In this document: piece by piece, positions 29,938-41,855 of the stretch
Layout of the letters: each line of letters begins with the position of its first letter
Numbering within the stretch: position 1 is the first letter of the stretch
The notes under the pieces: generated by a model
Told to the model about the DNA's origin: nothing
What the model saw: only the letters and a program-made list of their open reading frames with translations
Database searches by the model: none
NCBI RefSeq assembly: GCF_047675955.1
Contig: NC_132911.1
Location: 20,048,565-20,112,564, forward strand
Direction of reading: 5' to 3'
DNA from: Chlorocebus sabaeus
Lineage: Eukaryota > Chordata > Mammalia > Primates > Cercopithecidae
Length of the DNA stretch: 64,000 nt
Translations under genes and position numbers: made by a program

Positions 29938-31879
29938 TTAATAAAACAGAATAAAACAGAGTAAAGTTTCTAACACTTACATGTGCAAATACACATAACA
30001 CACACACAAGCACAAAGCCAAAGCCAGTATCTCCATTTGGACATTGAAGAAAGGAAGTCTTAGAGAAGAGGGAAACTGCAGCACAACCTTGCTGAGGACT
30101 GACGGCATGGATGGGGAAGGCATATTTAAAATATCTGAGATTAGGAAAAATACGGAGAAAAAACCCTCAGTGTCCATAGGCCCTCAAAAATGCAGGACTA
30201 ACAGGGAATGTCATACTGAAAAAGGGTTTTTGAGTGAAAGAGTCTCTTCACTCAGAGTTTAGTCTTTTTGCAGGTAGCAAAACAGAAAAAGAACAAAATT
30301 CATCAGGTGTCAGCTGGAAAACCTCCTGGCCAGGGTGGCCACGTGGGTTCTATGAGTCTGGGTTTCTCTCCTTATTGAATCTGTGACTTTAGAGTCGCCT
30401 GGCCTCTCAGAACCTTCGTCATGTCTTCTGACGGCATGTGTGGAGTGTCTGCCTGGTTCATTCACATCTGTTCCCTTTTGGAAACTGACTGTGAGCACCT
30501 CCAGCCAGGATGGGCTGAGATACCCCTGTATGAGAAGAACCCCAAAGTAGAAGACCCTAAGTTAGCAGAGACTAGAGCTTAGGCTCAGAGGTGTACTCCT
30601 GGCCATGTCCAGCCACTGCTTGCTGTGTTGAAAGAATGTTATTCTATGCAGACTCTGATGGGACCTAACAAGTCTCAGGGAACCAGGGACAGAGGTCATG
30701 CTTCAAGGGAGGGTACTTTTGGGCTGACATCTGGGTTTCCCTGCTACCCCCATAGACTAGAGCCAAATGGCCTCTAGCCCAGCCCAGAGCCCTCTTGGCA
30801 GCTTGGCCAACTACCAGCAGCAGCAGTACTCTCCCAGCAACTGGTCCCCAAGAACTGAGCTCTTTCTCTTCGGGGCAAAGGTGACACAACCTCCAGACAC
30901 AACCTGCTTCACTCAGAACACAACCTGCTTCACTCAGAAGCAGATATGAGAGATCAAAGATGAGGCCCGAGGAGAGGCTCCAGGGCTTGTTAGATTCAGC
31001 CTCCTAAAAGTTCAATGAAGTCAAGGGCAGCATGGAGGACCAAAGTCTTTATAAGCTTGTGCTTTGCCAGGAGCGCTGGGCCAAAGCATGCCTCCTGTGT
31101 GGTTTCTGTGTACCTTGACAGAGTCGGGGATGGTCCGGTCAAGGGTATAGGGCTGGCTAGATACTATTTGAAGTAGGTACACATAAAGCAACATCCTGAG
31201 ACAAAACAACAGTGTGTGCAAGCATGTTTAGAATGTTAATTCCCTGAGTTCCCCCAGAGTTGCAAATCCATCATCTGGCTTCAGTGGAAAAGAAGTCTGA
31301 TATATTGGCAATTTTTCCCCAACAGCTTATACCAGTGCCTCTTTTCTCTTCCTTCATGCCGTGTTTATAGTCAGAGGCTCACAGTCCAGTTCTTGGTCAC
31401 TTTCCATCTTGTATTCTTTGCACTTTATTTTTCATGCCAGCAAGGTTTTTCTTTCCCAAATAGACACTTAGTTCCCTGAAAGTATATTCCATGACTGGCA
31501 GTAATGTAGTGCTTGGCACTAGAGCATTCCACATTTTTCAAAGCCTTTTCCTGCCTTCCATGAATTCAGCCATGGCAGGATAAGCATGGCCATGCCCACA
31601 TGACAGACATGGACACTGATGCATGGGAGGAGGAGTCGCTTGATGGGGCACATGCTACTCTTTGGAACCAGAAATGAGACTTCATGTTATTGGCTGAATG
31701 TCTGCTACCCAGTGGCCCCTATCAGGACTTCATGTTCATTTCTTAGCACTGTCCCCCATAAACAGAAAAGGCTCAATCAAGAATCACTTGATTACTTAGC
31801 TTTTAAAGTATTTCTCTATGTTTAATTGTTTGAAACCTCAGTGTGGCCAATTAATAATGACTGCAAATGTGTGACTCCT
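29938..31879. other. Unique sequence
   Basis: No repeat family recognised. A 21-bp tandem duplication lies at 30897-30938. No supported exon. Confidence 0.4.
30897..30938 (+). repeat. 21-bp exact tandem duplication
   Basis: Two identical head-to-tail copies of a 21-bp unit beginning ACACAACCTGC (30897-30917 and 30918-30938). Exact identity suggests a recent event. Confidence 0.9.
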
Positions 31880-32335
31880 TCTTCCATCAAGAAATGGGGT
31901 GTGATTCCTATCCTCTTGAATCTGGGCTAGATTCAGTGGTTTGCCATAACCAATAGAACATGGTGGAATTGACACTGCAGATCATCTGAGACAAAGTCAG
32001 AAAAGATCATAGAGTTTCCACTTTGCTAGTTGGAACACTTGCTCTTGGAATATTGAGCCATCATGTAAGAAGAGTGATTACTTTGAGGTTGCCATGCCAG
32101 AGAGGCCAAGATCAGTGTTTGACTCAGGGCAGCAGTCTTAGCTAAGCCCAGTTTCTGAGCCATCCCTGCCAAGGTGCTAGGTATGTGAGTGAAGGCACAT
32201 TGGGACCCCCGGATCAGACCATCCACCAGTAAGTGGCCATCATTTATGGTACATGAGACAGAAAACTCACCCAGATGAACTCAACATGAATTCCTGTTTT
32301 GGGGTAGTTTGCTTCGTAACAGTAGATGACGCAGA
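31880..32335 (+). mobile_element. Old MaLR/MLT1-like LTR (uncertain)
   Basis: 'gaatctgggctagattcagt', 'aatagaacatggtggaatt', 'catgtaagaagagtgatta', 'ccatgccagagaggcc', and an end 'gttttggggtagtttgc' follow an ancient LTR order. Highly diverged. Confidence 0.4.
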
Positions 32336-32796
32336 AAATTCTTCTGTCTTCCCCTGAGCCCACTGAGAACAGCGTATCAATGGCTGAATAGAAACTGGGT
32401 TTACAAAGGCTCACTGCTTAATTCCATATGTTAGATTCCTGCAGTATTATTTTAGCTTTCCTCACCTTTTGCTGGAGGAAATTGTGTGGACATACTGAAT
32501 TCTCCCAGATAATTAGGTTCTGTTTAGAAACATGCTTACAATTATGAGTTGTGCAATTGGCTCTGAGAGTGTCCACATAAAATTATGCAGTTTTGAGCGC
32601 GTCCATGTTTTCAACTCTTGGTTTAGTCATACGTATCATTCAAGTTCCAACTTGGGTGCTTTCTCTGCCATGAAATCTTTTATTTTTTGCTCCTACTCTG
32701 AAGAGAGCACTCTCTTCTATGCTCTCAGGCCAATATGTCTACATATCTACATTTTTATGACTCTGATTATATTTTGCCTTTTCCTTGACTCTTTTT

Positions 32797-33103
32797 TTTT
32801 TTTTTTTTTTTTTCTGAGATGGAGTCTCACTCTGTTACCCAGGCTGGAGTGTGTAGTGGTGCAATCTAGGCTCACTGCAACCTCTGCTTCCTGGGTTCAA
32901 GTGATTCTCCCACCTCAGCCTCCCGAATAACTGGGATTACAGGTGCTCACCACTATGCCCAACTGATTTTTTGTATTTTTAGTAGGGAAGGGATTTCACC
33001 ATGTTGGCCCCAGGCTGGTCTTGAACTCCTGATCTAGTGATTCACCTGCCTTGGCCTCCCAAAGTGCTGGGATTACAGGTGTGAGCCATTGCTCCCAGCC
33101 CCG
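32797..33103 (-). mobile_element. AluS
   Basis: Reverse Alu preceded by a T-run. Exact target-site duplication TGACTCTTTTT at 32786-32796 and 33104-33114. A small 'gtgtagtgg' duplication and 'ccccaggctgg' insertion are internal. Confidence 0.94.
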
Positions 33104-33249
33104 TGACTCTTTTTAAACCAAAGTATCTCTTCTGATGCTCAAAGTTCTTAACTCAGTTGACCTTTGCTTTTTGATCTTATTTTCTTACGACCCTTACTTA
33201 TCTCTTATTGTGTAAGAGATACTGCTATGTGTTCATATGCCTCTTTCCT

Positions 33250-33562
33250 CCTAGCACATGGAAAGACCTGATGCTCTGCCCTTAGAACTGTGAGATTGAT
33301 GCCTTGTCAAAGGGATATAAGGAGAAGTGATGCATGTCTCTTTCAGGTCAGCACTTGGAAGCCCTCCACTATTCCTCGGCCTGCCCCTGCAGCTTTGGAA
33401 GCTAATGTGTCCCAGATAGCATAAGCTACATGACAGAGGAGGGTCGTCTCATTCACATTAAGCTTGGTATAAGTGAGGAATAAGCCTTTATTTTGTTAAT
33501 GCACTGAGAGTTTGGGGATTTATTTGTAACTACAGAATGGCTTATTGTGTTCTGACTAATAA
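33250..33562 (+). mobile_element. Old MLT1-like LTR (uncertain)
   Basis: 'cttagaactgtgagattg', then 'ataagcctttattttgttaa' and 'gcactgagagtttgggg' match the poly(A) end of an ancient MaLR LTR. 5' end not determined. Confidence 0.4.
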
Positions 33563-33574
33563 AATGATACAACC

Positions 33575-33850
33575 ACAATCATAATAGCTATAGCTCACAT
33601 TTGCTGAGTGTCTCTTATGATTCAAGTGTTCTGTTAAGTGTTTTATATATTTAATATCTTAAAATACTTTCAACAACTGTGTATACCAAGCAGTATTAGT
33701 CAAATTCTCATTTCATAGTTGGAGAAACTTATACTTAGGATGATTACAATAATTATTAGTAATTGGCTGAGCTAGGACTTGAACCCAAGTTTTTCTGATG
33801 ACACAGTGATTTTTCTATTCTGCTCTATAGACTCTATTCCTATGTCTGCA
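33575..33850 (-). mobile_element. MIR
   Basis: Nearly complete reverse MIR: 'cacatttgctgagtgtctct', 'tctcatttcatagttgg', 'attggctgagctaggac', 'ttgaacccaagtttttctg'. Confidence 0.75.
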
Positions 33851-34184
33851 TTTCAGGTGGTTTTGAACTGGGCCTTTTTCAGAGCAGGAGCTCTAGATGA
33901 ATGTTTTTGATGTTTGTTTGATTCAAATTAAAATAAGCGTAAGATCTATTTTTAAGGAACTTACTATAAAGTTGTTTCATTTAAATCTTCCATTTCTATC
34001 ATTTCTGGGTTATCTTCTGGATACTGAAATCAGTTTCTTTAGATGTGAAGAGGGCTCAAAACCACAAAGTTCACCTTTCCGTCCTCCTCAGCCCTACTCT
34101 GATGCAGCCATGAGATAGTGGAGGAGTTTCTCCCTTGAATTCTGAGCCCCAGAACCACAGATTAAGCAAAACACAACTGTGGGG

Positions 34185-34527
34185 TACTGTGGTCTGAATG
34201 TCTATGCCCTTCTAGATTTATATGTTGAATTGCTATTACCTAAGATGATGCTATTAGGAGATGGGGCCTTTAGAGGTGATTAGGGTGTGGGGGCAGAGCC
34301 CTCATGAATAGGATTAGTGCCCTTATAAAATAGGCCCCATAGAAACCCCTCACCCTGTCCACCACATGAGCACACAGCAAGAGGGAACCATCTAAGAGGA
34401 AGCAGGTCTTCACCGGAAACTGAATCTATGGCACTTTGATCTTGGACTTCCAGCCTCCAGAACTGTAAGAAATAAATGTCTGTTGTTTATGAGCCACCTT
34501 GTGGCATCTGTTATATCACCTGAACAC
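34185..34527 (+). mobile_element. MLT1-type MaLR LTR
   Basis: 'tactgtggtctgaatgtc', 'gatgctattaggagatggg', 'gggcctttagaggtgatta', 'tcatgaataggattagtgcc', 'cttccagcctccagaactg' and 'aaataaatgtctgttg' give the full MLT1 order. Confidence 0.82.
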
Positions 34528-35561
34528 TAAAATTGTGGTGATTAGGGTTTTCATCCATACTTAAACCTAGTCTTTTTTTCCTGCTTGTGCCACAGATTGC
34601 CTGGCAGCCTCCCTGTTCAGGAATGGTTTTGGATTCCAAGGCAATAGCATGGCAGTTGTTTTCCAGATGATATAAGTTGCATTCAGATTTCTGCCCCACC
34701 AGGGGGCATTTGTCTTGAGACAGCCCCACTGATGGAACTTTGGGAAGGGTTTGCCTGAATTCCACTGGCAGCCAGAGCCAAGTGTGTTGTGGCAAGGTCT
34801 GTGGTGTATAGTTTATGGTAGCAATTACGGAGCCAGATTCTTAAGTAGTCATGATACCTTCAGTTATGGGCAGAGTTGGGGAGGTCAACATAATGAGTGT
34901 TTGCATTTTCAGTGCCCTGGGAATCCATAAAGATCACTGGAGTATATTATTTCACTCCTACTCTGCCTTCTTGGCCTTCTTCTCTGATTTAAAACATTCT
35001 CAGGGTATAAAATTAAACACACAGCATCAGCGAAACTAGCACAACAGAATAAAAGGGGGGGGAAAACCCTTGAAGATATAATGTAATTGTGAAAGGCAGG
35101 GCCTGCCACTTTTGCTCTTGAACAAAAGTTGCAGTTCTAATTGTAGATTTCTGAAAATATGTAAATGTTGAAATACCATCAAGCATACAGAAAATTTGCA
35201 AATACAATAAAAATAACTTATTTTCATAGAACCTTTTAAGACAAGTTACTGACTGAATGCCCCATCACCCCAAATTCTTTAGTTGTATTTCCTATATACA
35301 AGGATGTTATTCTAAACCACAAAACAACTATCAAAACAGGAAGGGGACACGGGTACCTGATTACCATTTAATCCTCAAACCCCATTCACATTTCTGCAGT
35401 TGCCCAGTTATGTCTTTCAGCAAGGAGGATCCAATCCAGAATCATGCATTGCATTAATACATGTCTCCTTCTCTCTAGAAGGGTTCCTCTATCTTTCTTG
35501 GACATTGATGACCTTCACTCTTTTGAAGACAGTTCAGGTATCTTGCTGATGTCCTCCATTT

Positions 35562-36249
35562 TATCTTTTTAATTTCAATAGCTTTTCTGGGGCCTACAAG
35601 TGATTTTTGGTTACATAGGTAAGTTCTTCAGTGGTGGTTTCTGAGATTTTGGTGCATCCATCGCCTTAGCAGTGTACATTGTACCCAATATGTAGTCTTT
35701 TATCCCTCACCCCCCATGCACCCTTCCCTCAAATCTCTAAAGTCCATTATGTCATACCCAATTTTTGGCATCCTCATGGCTTAGCTCTCACTTATAAGTG
35801 AGAACACATGATATTTGATTTTCCAATCCTGAGTTACTTCACTTAGAGTAATAGCCTTCCGGCTCCTTTCAAATTGCTGTAAAGGCCATTATTTTGTGTT
35901 TTATGGCGAGTAGTATTCCGTGGTGTATATATACCACATTTTCTATATACACTCATTGGTTGATGGGCATTTAGGTTGGTTCCGTATTTTTGCTATTGTG
36001 AATTGTGCTGCTATAAGCATGCATGTGCAAGTGTCTCTTTCATATAATGACTTTTTTCTTTTGTGTAGATATCCAGAAGTGGGATTGCTGGATCGAATAG
36101 TAGTTCTACTTTTAGCTCCTTACAGAATCTCCATGCTATTTTCCATAGCAGTTGTACTAGTTTAGATTCCCACTACCAGTGTAAAAGTGTTGCCTTTTCA
36201 CCACATCCACACCAACATCTATTACTTTTTGACTTTTTAATTATGGAGA
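35562..36249 (-). mobile_element. L1MA/L1PB-like 3' fragment
   Basis: 5'-truncated L1: 3'UTR from 'tacaagtgatttttggttac' and 'tttatccctcaccccccatg', then ORF2 C-terminal sequence ('agtgagaacacatgatattt', 'gtgtatatataccacattt') on the minus strand. ORF2 is heavily mutated. Probable imperfect target-site duplication gatgtcctccatttta / gaatgacctttatttt. Confidence 0.78.
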
Positions 36250-36340
36250 ATGACCTTTATTTTGGGTTTGTGTAATGTTTTCTCAAGATGAGATTCAGAA
36301 GTGTGCTGGAAATGAAACTACCATCTTCTTATTGCATCTT

Positions 36341-37030
36341 TTTAAAATTTAAATTTTATGTTTTATTATACTTTAAGTTCTGGGATACGTGTGCAGTGCA
36401 TGTAGGTTTATTACATAGGTATACACGTGGCACAGTGGTTTGCTGCACCCATCAATCCATCTTCTACATGAGGTATTTCTCCTAGTGTTATCCCTCCCCT
36501 AGCCCGTGGGGTTGGGATCCACTGAGCTACACCACTTGGCTCCCTGGCTTCAGGCCCCTTTCCAAGGGAGTGAACGGTTCTGTGTTGCTGGCGTTCCAGG
36601 TGCCAGTGGGATATGAAAAAATACTCCTGCAGCTAGGTGGGTGTCTGCCCAAATGGCCGCCCAGTTTTGTGCTTGAAACCCAGGGCCCTGGTGGCATAAG
36701 CACCCGAGGTAATCTGCTGGTCTGTGGGTTTTGACCATGGGAAATGCCTACTATCTGGGCTGGATAGCACCGTCCCTCACGGCACAATCCCTCATGGCTT
36801 CCCTTGGCTAGGGGAGGGAGTTCCCCAAGCCCTTGCACATCCTGGTTGAGGCAGTGCCCCCATCCTGCTTCAGCTGATCCTCTGTGGGCTGTACTCACTG
36901 TCTAACCCGTCCCAATGAGATAAGCTGGGTACCTCTGTTGGGAATGCAGAAATCACCCACCTTCTGCGTTGATCTCACTGGGAGCTGCAGACCGGAGCTC
37001 TTCCTATTCAGTCATCTTGCCAGCCACCTC
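36341..37030 (-). mobile_element. UTR-only L1: 5'UTR fused to 3'UTR, ORFs deleted
   Basis: 690 bp between a perfect 13-bp target-site duplication CTTATTGCATCTT (36328-36340, 37031-37043). From the 5' end (37030) the minus strand reads GGAGGTGGCTGGCAAGATGA and about 525 bp of L1P 5'UTR, then jumps near 36505 directly to the 3'UTR 'gctaggggagggataac' and an A-rich tail. ORF1 and ORF2 (about 5 kb) are absent. As the ends and target-site duplication are intact, the deletion was probably already in the RNA or happened during reverse transcription. Confidence 0.9.
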
Positions 37031-37218
37031 CTTATTGCATCTTATCATATGACACATGGTTGTGATAGTTCTCATCTTTGATAATCATTTTATTAAGATG
37101 ATGCCTTCTAGGCATCTTCACTTTAAAGTTACCCTTTTCCCATTTGTAATTAATAAATATCTAATGAGTTACTTAAATAATCTGTAAATATCCTATTTCT
37201 TATTGAGCATTTTATGTA

Positions 37219-37273
37219 TTTATTTTGATGCTCCCACTGGCCAAAACTAGGACCAGTTGAGCATCAAAATAAA
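37219..37273. repeat. Long hairpin with 15-bp perfect arms plus inner stem
   Basis: Outer arms TTTATTTTGATGCTC (37219-37233) and its exact reverse complement (37259-37273). An inner stem ACTGG/CCAGT (37236-37240, 37253-37257) extends it, leaving a 12-nt loop. It sits in the old L1M remnant, where the middle appears inverted relative to the flanks. Confidence 0.9.
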
Positions 37274-37495
37274 TGATGAAAGTCACAAGTTATAAGTCAT
37301 TAAGTAAAACAGAAAAGGCAATCCCATGTTGATAGAAGGTGGCTTGTGTGTTCTTGTGCTGTGCCACCGTCCTTTTAGTAGCTCCTTGGTTTATTCCTTG
37401 GTTGATGATACAACCAGATATTCCAGATTTGTCTTGTATTTTTTTTTCACCTTAGTCCTGTAGTGAGCCATTTCTCCATGGAACCATGATGGCGT

Positions 37496-37518
37496 TATTT
37501 TATTTTATTTTATTTTTT
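37496..37518 (+). repeat. (TTTTA)n simple repeat
   Basis: Four to five units of TTTTA/ATTTT followed by a T-run. Confidence 0.85.
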
Positions 37519-37619
37519 GTGCAAAATAGTATACAAAAGTCAAGGAAGGGCCACTAGACATGTTCACTGCTTTGGGGTTGACACTGACTCCCAGACCTCC
37601 CAGTGAATGAAGCTAGGGA

Positions 37620-37620
<1 letters not shown>

Positions 37621-37658
<38 letters not shown>
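37621..37658 (+). repeat. (AC)n microsatellite
   Basis: About 38 bp of AC dinucleotides, with 16 pure units from 37627 after one ACAT interruption. Likely polymorphic. Confidence 0.97.
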
Positions 37659-37659
<1 letters not shown>

Positions 37660-37661
<2 letters not shown>

Positions 37662-38879
37662 CCCACTACATCTATATTAAGGTCTGTATCTACAAATACT
37701 AAAAATGGAGAGTTCACAGCGATTTCTCTAATTTCAAATCAATACTACAGGGTTGATTTTATTTTTTTCTCCTTTCCATGTTATAACTCTCTTCTTTTTC
37801 CAGTGAGGAACTTGGTTTCTATTATTCTTGATATATTTGCTTACATGTTCATTCATCCTGTGTATAATCAATCTCCCATCAATGCTGCTGTCTCCTCCCC
37901 TAACCCAGTAAATGCCCATTTTTCACTGTTTAGGCTCCAATATCTCGTCCTGGTTCACACCCTTCGCTGATGCCTCTTCAGTCTACTCAGATTTAACACC
38001 TTACATTTGATTGTCCCAACACAGACCATGCAGGCCAGCCCTGCGCATAGACTTCCTCTTCATTCTTCTTGGGCTCTGAGACCCACACTGGCTCACCTCC
38101 ATGTTGGACTTTCATTTTTCTTCAACAGTTTATACCCAGAAACCTCATACTGGGTTCATCCCTTCACCTTGCTTGGTACTACTTTAGGACTGTAGTGTTT
38201 GAGAAGGTGAAGGAAAATAGACCTGCAATCCCAAGACTGAGATAATACAAGTTTACCTGGGTCTGTTGACTTTTTCTGCTCTCCCTCTCTGGAGCAGGTG
38301 GTGATGAGGAAGTTGAGGACTGCACCTAATCATCACAGGAATGCTCTGGGGCACAAGTGTTGCCGGGCCCAGGCAGAGTGCGCATGAGGCCCCCTTCAGA
38401 TGGCCCTGGACCTCTTTCCTCATTTGGTCTTCTCCATTAGAGGGAAGAGGATCCCAATGACATTTTTGGGGGCTACTATGTTGTCTAAATCAGTGTGCAC
38501 CTCCACTGAATGAGTTGGTATTATCCTTATAGTTTTTCAGATAAAAAGTTAGAAAACTTACACGGCTATTCATGTCCACCAAGGGGCAGAAGCAGGATTT
38601 GGTGTTGGGGCTGTCTGCCTCCAACTCTGTTTACCTCCTTTTCTCTTGTAATGGAGGCATACCAGAGTTGCTTAATCAATGTTAATATTAATGTCTGTGT
38701 GAAGAAAACATAAAATAAGAACTCTGGGGCTCTGGTGAGTTGAGACTTAAGCCCTGTGGCCAGAGAATATTCTCTTTTTCTTTCTGAGATGTTATGGTAG
38801 GCATTTGGTTCAAGAAAAGCTGAGAAGTATTTTCTTGGACATCTTCATGAGATTATGATCTTATAAAGAATAAGAAAAT
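37660..38879. other. Unique sequence, no feature seen
   Basis: No recognised repeat or exon over about 1.2 kb. Confidence 0.4.
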
Positions 38880-39440
38880 AATATGTATTGGGCATTTACG
38901 AGGTGTATGACTCCATTCTAAAACTTTATACCTATGAATTTATTTAATGGTCACTATGAGGTGAAGTGTACTATTTTCTTCTATTTGTAAATAAGAACTT
39001 AAGGCACAGAGAGTTTAGGTAGCACCCAAGGTTATTATATTAGTCCATTCTCATGCTGCTAAAAAAGACATACACAAGATGGGGTAATTTACAAAGGAAA
39101 GAGGTTTAAAGGACTCATGGTTCCACATGGCTGGGGAGGCCTCACAATCATGGCAGTAAATGAAGGAAGAGGAAAAAGACATCTTAGATGACAGCAGGCA
39201 AGCAAGCTTGTGCAAGGGAGCTCCCATTGATAAAACCATCAGATCTCATGAGACTTACTCACTACCACAAGAACAGTATGAGAGAAACTGCCCCCAGGAT
39301 TCAATTATTTCCATCTGGCCCCGCCCTTGACATGCCAGGATTATTACAATTCAAGGTGAGAGTTGGGTGGGGACACAGCCAAACCATATCAGTTACAGAA
39401 CTGGAGAGAAGAAGAACCAGCATTTGAGTGCAGGCTGATT
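38880..39440 (-). mobile_element. MIR split by a THE1/MST LTR
   Basis: Left part 38880-39035: 'ttgggcatttacgaggtg', 'acttaaggcacagagagttt'. Right part from 39392: 'gttacagaactggagagaag'. Reverse-oriented MIR. Confidence 0.6.
39036..39391 (-). mobile_element. THE1/MST-type MaLR solo LTR
   Basis: Reverse LTR from 'tatattagtccattctcatg' to 'cagccaaaccatatca'. Near-perfect 5-bp target-site duplication GTTAT (39031-39035) and GTTAC (39392-39396). Contains 'agatctcatgagacttactc' and 'gccccgcccttgacatg'. Confidence 0.93.
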
Positions 39441-40379
39441 GGTACTTGGGTTCAGTTCTTGACTGAGCAATAGGTTCTACTCATTCAGACTTCTCAACTA
39501 CTGGGTTCTAGAATTTAGCCGAATGTGCTTTTCATGAAAAGACACATCACAATTAAGCCAAGGGATATAAAAGCACTTTGCAAGATGGAAAAATTATCCA
39601 ATGTTATGTTCATGTTATTACTTACTGAGTTTTTGTTAAATGTTTCCTTTTAGCTGTTTTTGAGACAGGCATTAAAGTATTAATTCAGAAATTGTTAAGT
39701 CAGAATGAGTGGGTCTGGGTATTTACTGAATGCCACGTGCCAGGCATAATAATCTCATAGTAATCTAGCCACCCAGTGAACCACCCAAGTGAACCAATAT
39801 TACAATACCCTGTAGTAATTACTATGGCAGATGTAAGCAGAGGATGCGGCAGGAGTAAAAAGGAAGGGTACAGAAAAGATTCTCAAAAGGGAGAATCTGG
39901 GGTCAGAGTCTTGGCAGGATGTCAGTTTCACGCTTCATGGTTCAAGTAAGTGAACTTCCTTAAAGGACTTTTTACAGGGACATGGTCGAGATTAAAGAAG
40001 CCACAAAGAGATGTTGAGGCACCCAGAGTCTAGCAATCATGGAACACTCTTAACACTTTGAGGCTGAAAGGTCAAGGAAAGGAAATGGTTTTACCAGAGC
40101 CCAGTAAGAACTCCAGTTACAAAGGAGTGGGTGGCAGCTAGGAGCATGGCCTCAGGGAGATGCAGCTTTCACCAGATACAAGGCGGCAGGCAAAAAATAC
40201 TCCAACCACTTTTTAATTCCATCTTCTCAACTCCTGTAGCTGTTTCCCAGAAATAAAACCCAAATGAAAGTCAGCTGTTAAAAGGATCTAAGTAGGGCGT
40301 ACTCTAGGGCTCAGCCATCCTGGCACAGAGCCAGAAAGGTCAGAAAGTGGACCTGGGGTGAGGGCAAATGGAGAATAAC

Positions 40380-40580
40380 TTGCATATCATAGAAGGCTTC
40401 CTGAAAAGGGTGGTTCCTTAATTAATGCTGAAGTATAAAGAAGAGTTTTCTAGGTAAACATGGAAGGGGAAGAAGAAGACATGCCAGGCAGAGAGTCTGT
40501 CCTGTTTAAAGGCATGATCCTGTCAGGAAACTACGATGTCTTCATGATGAATGGCGTGGGAAGGGTAAGAAAGATGCAGT
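40380..40580 (+). mobile_element. Ancient repeat fragment (same family as 18565)
   Basis: 'gaaggcttcctgaaaagggt', 'agacatgccaggcagagag', 'aaaggcatgatcctg' match the middle of the ancient repeat family seen at 18565 and 59030. Confidence 0.4.
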
Positions 40581-41526
40581 GGTAGAATTACATTTTGCCC
40601 CAACCATATCTTCTTATCACCACTCTTCTTTCTTTGTGTTTAAAACATAAAAAATCATATTTGTTGGAGAGGAAAAAAAATCACATCTTTTTTTTTTCTT
40701 TAGCCTATTATTTTTCTTTTTTTAAAAAAATTATACTTTTAAGTTCTGAGGTACATGTGCAGAATGTGCATATTTGTTACATAGGTGTACACATGCCATG
40801 GTGGTTTGCTGCACCCATCAACCTGCCACCTACATTAGGAATTTCTCTTAATGCTATCCCTCCCCTAGCTCCCAATCCACTGACAGGCCCCAGTGTGTGA
40901 TGTTCCCCTCTCTGTGTTCATGTGTTCTCCTTTTTCAGCTCCCACTTATGAGTGAGAACATGCGGTGTTTGGTTTTCTGTTCTTGTGATAGTTTGCTGAG
41001 AATGATGGTTTCCAGCTTCATGCTTCTGCAAGGACATGAACTCATCCTTTTCTTATGGATGCATAGTATTCCATGGTGTATATATGCCATATTTTCTTTA
41101 TCCGGTCTATCATTGATGGACTTTTGGGTTGGTTCCAAGTCTCTGCTATTGTGAATAGTACTGTGATAAACATATGTGTGCCTGTGTCTTTATAGTAGAA
41201 TGATTTATATAATCCTTTGGGTATATACCCAGTAATGGGTTTGCTGGGTCAAATGGTGTTTCTAGTTCTAGATCCTTGAGGAATCGCCACACTGTCTTCT
41301 ACAATGATTGAACTAATTTACACTCCCACCAACAGCATAAAAGCGTTCCTATTTCTCCACATCCTCTCCAGCATCTGTTGTTTTCTGACTTTTAAATGAT
41401 CTCCATTCTAACTGGCCTGAGATGGTATCTCATTGTAGTTTTGATTTGCATTTCTCTAATGACCAGTGATGATGAGCTTTTTTTTTTTTATATGTTTGTT
41501 GGCTGAATAAATGTCTTTTTTTTTTT

Positions 41527-41832
41527 GAAAAAAAGAGTCTTTTATTTCACAGTTCCCAATAGGAGGTGGCATGCTATGCCATGCGGGGCCACTTAGGGAC
41601 GCACTGGAGTTGGTCAGGAGGAAGAAGGAGAGGGGAAAACATGAGCCAGAGCCTTTGTTGTATTTTTCATAGGGAAGCGATGGGTAACGTACGGTGGAAA
41701 GCTGAGCAAGTTTAGGATTGGGTAGTTTGAATAATCTCAGCAGGCTCCAGGCTCTCAAGATGGTCCCTAGTTATCAGGTGCCTGGCCCTGGGGTGATTGA
41801 AAGCAAGGTCATAGTGTCCTGGGCTCGTTTTC
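41527..41832 (-). pseudogene. Unidentified polyadenylated transcript fragment
   Basis: About 300 bp whose minus strand has AATAAA 12-18 nt before an A-run at the insertion edge, the arrangement of a processed retrocopy 3' end or an LTR-terminated transcript. The minus frame starting MRAWSLLRLFKLPNPKLAQL has no family I recognise. It is not L1 or Alu. It could be a 3'UTR or the end of an ERV LTR. Confidence 0.5.
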
Positions 41833-41855
41833 TTTTTTTTTTTTTTTTTTTTTTT

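Larger units (their letters stand above)
35280..37230 (-). mobile_element. Old L1M host element, interrupted twice
   Basis: Pieces 35280-35561, 36250-36327 and 37044-37230 belong to one ancient element. They read in order 'ggatccaatccagaatcatg', 'gggtttgtgtaatgttttc', 'tttgtaattaataaatatc'. The L1MA-like copy and the UTR-only L1 were inserted into it later. L1ME-like by eye. Confidence 0.5.

Noticed and set aside
36341..37030. Two independent L1 fragments lying side by side
   Set aside because: A single perfect target-site duplication encloses both parts and no duplication lies between them, so one insertion is simpler.
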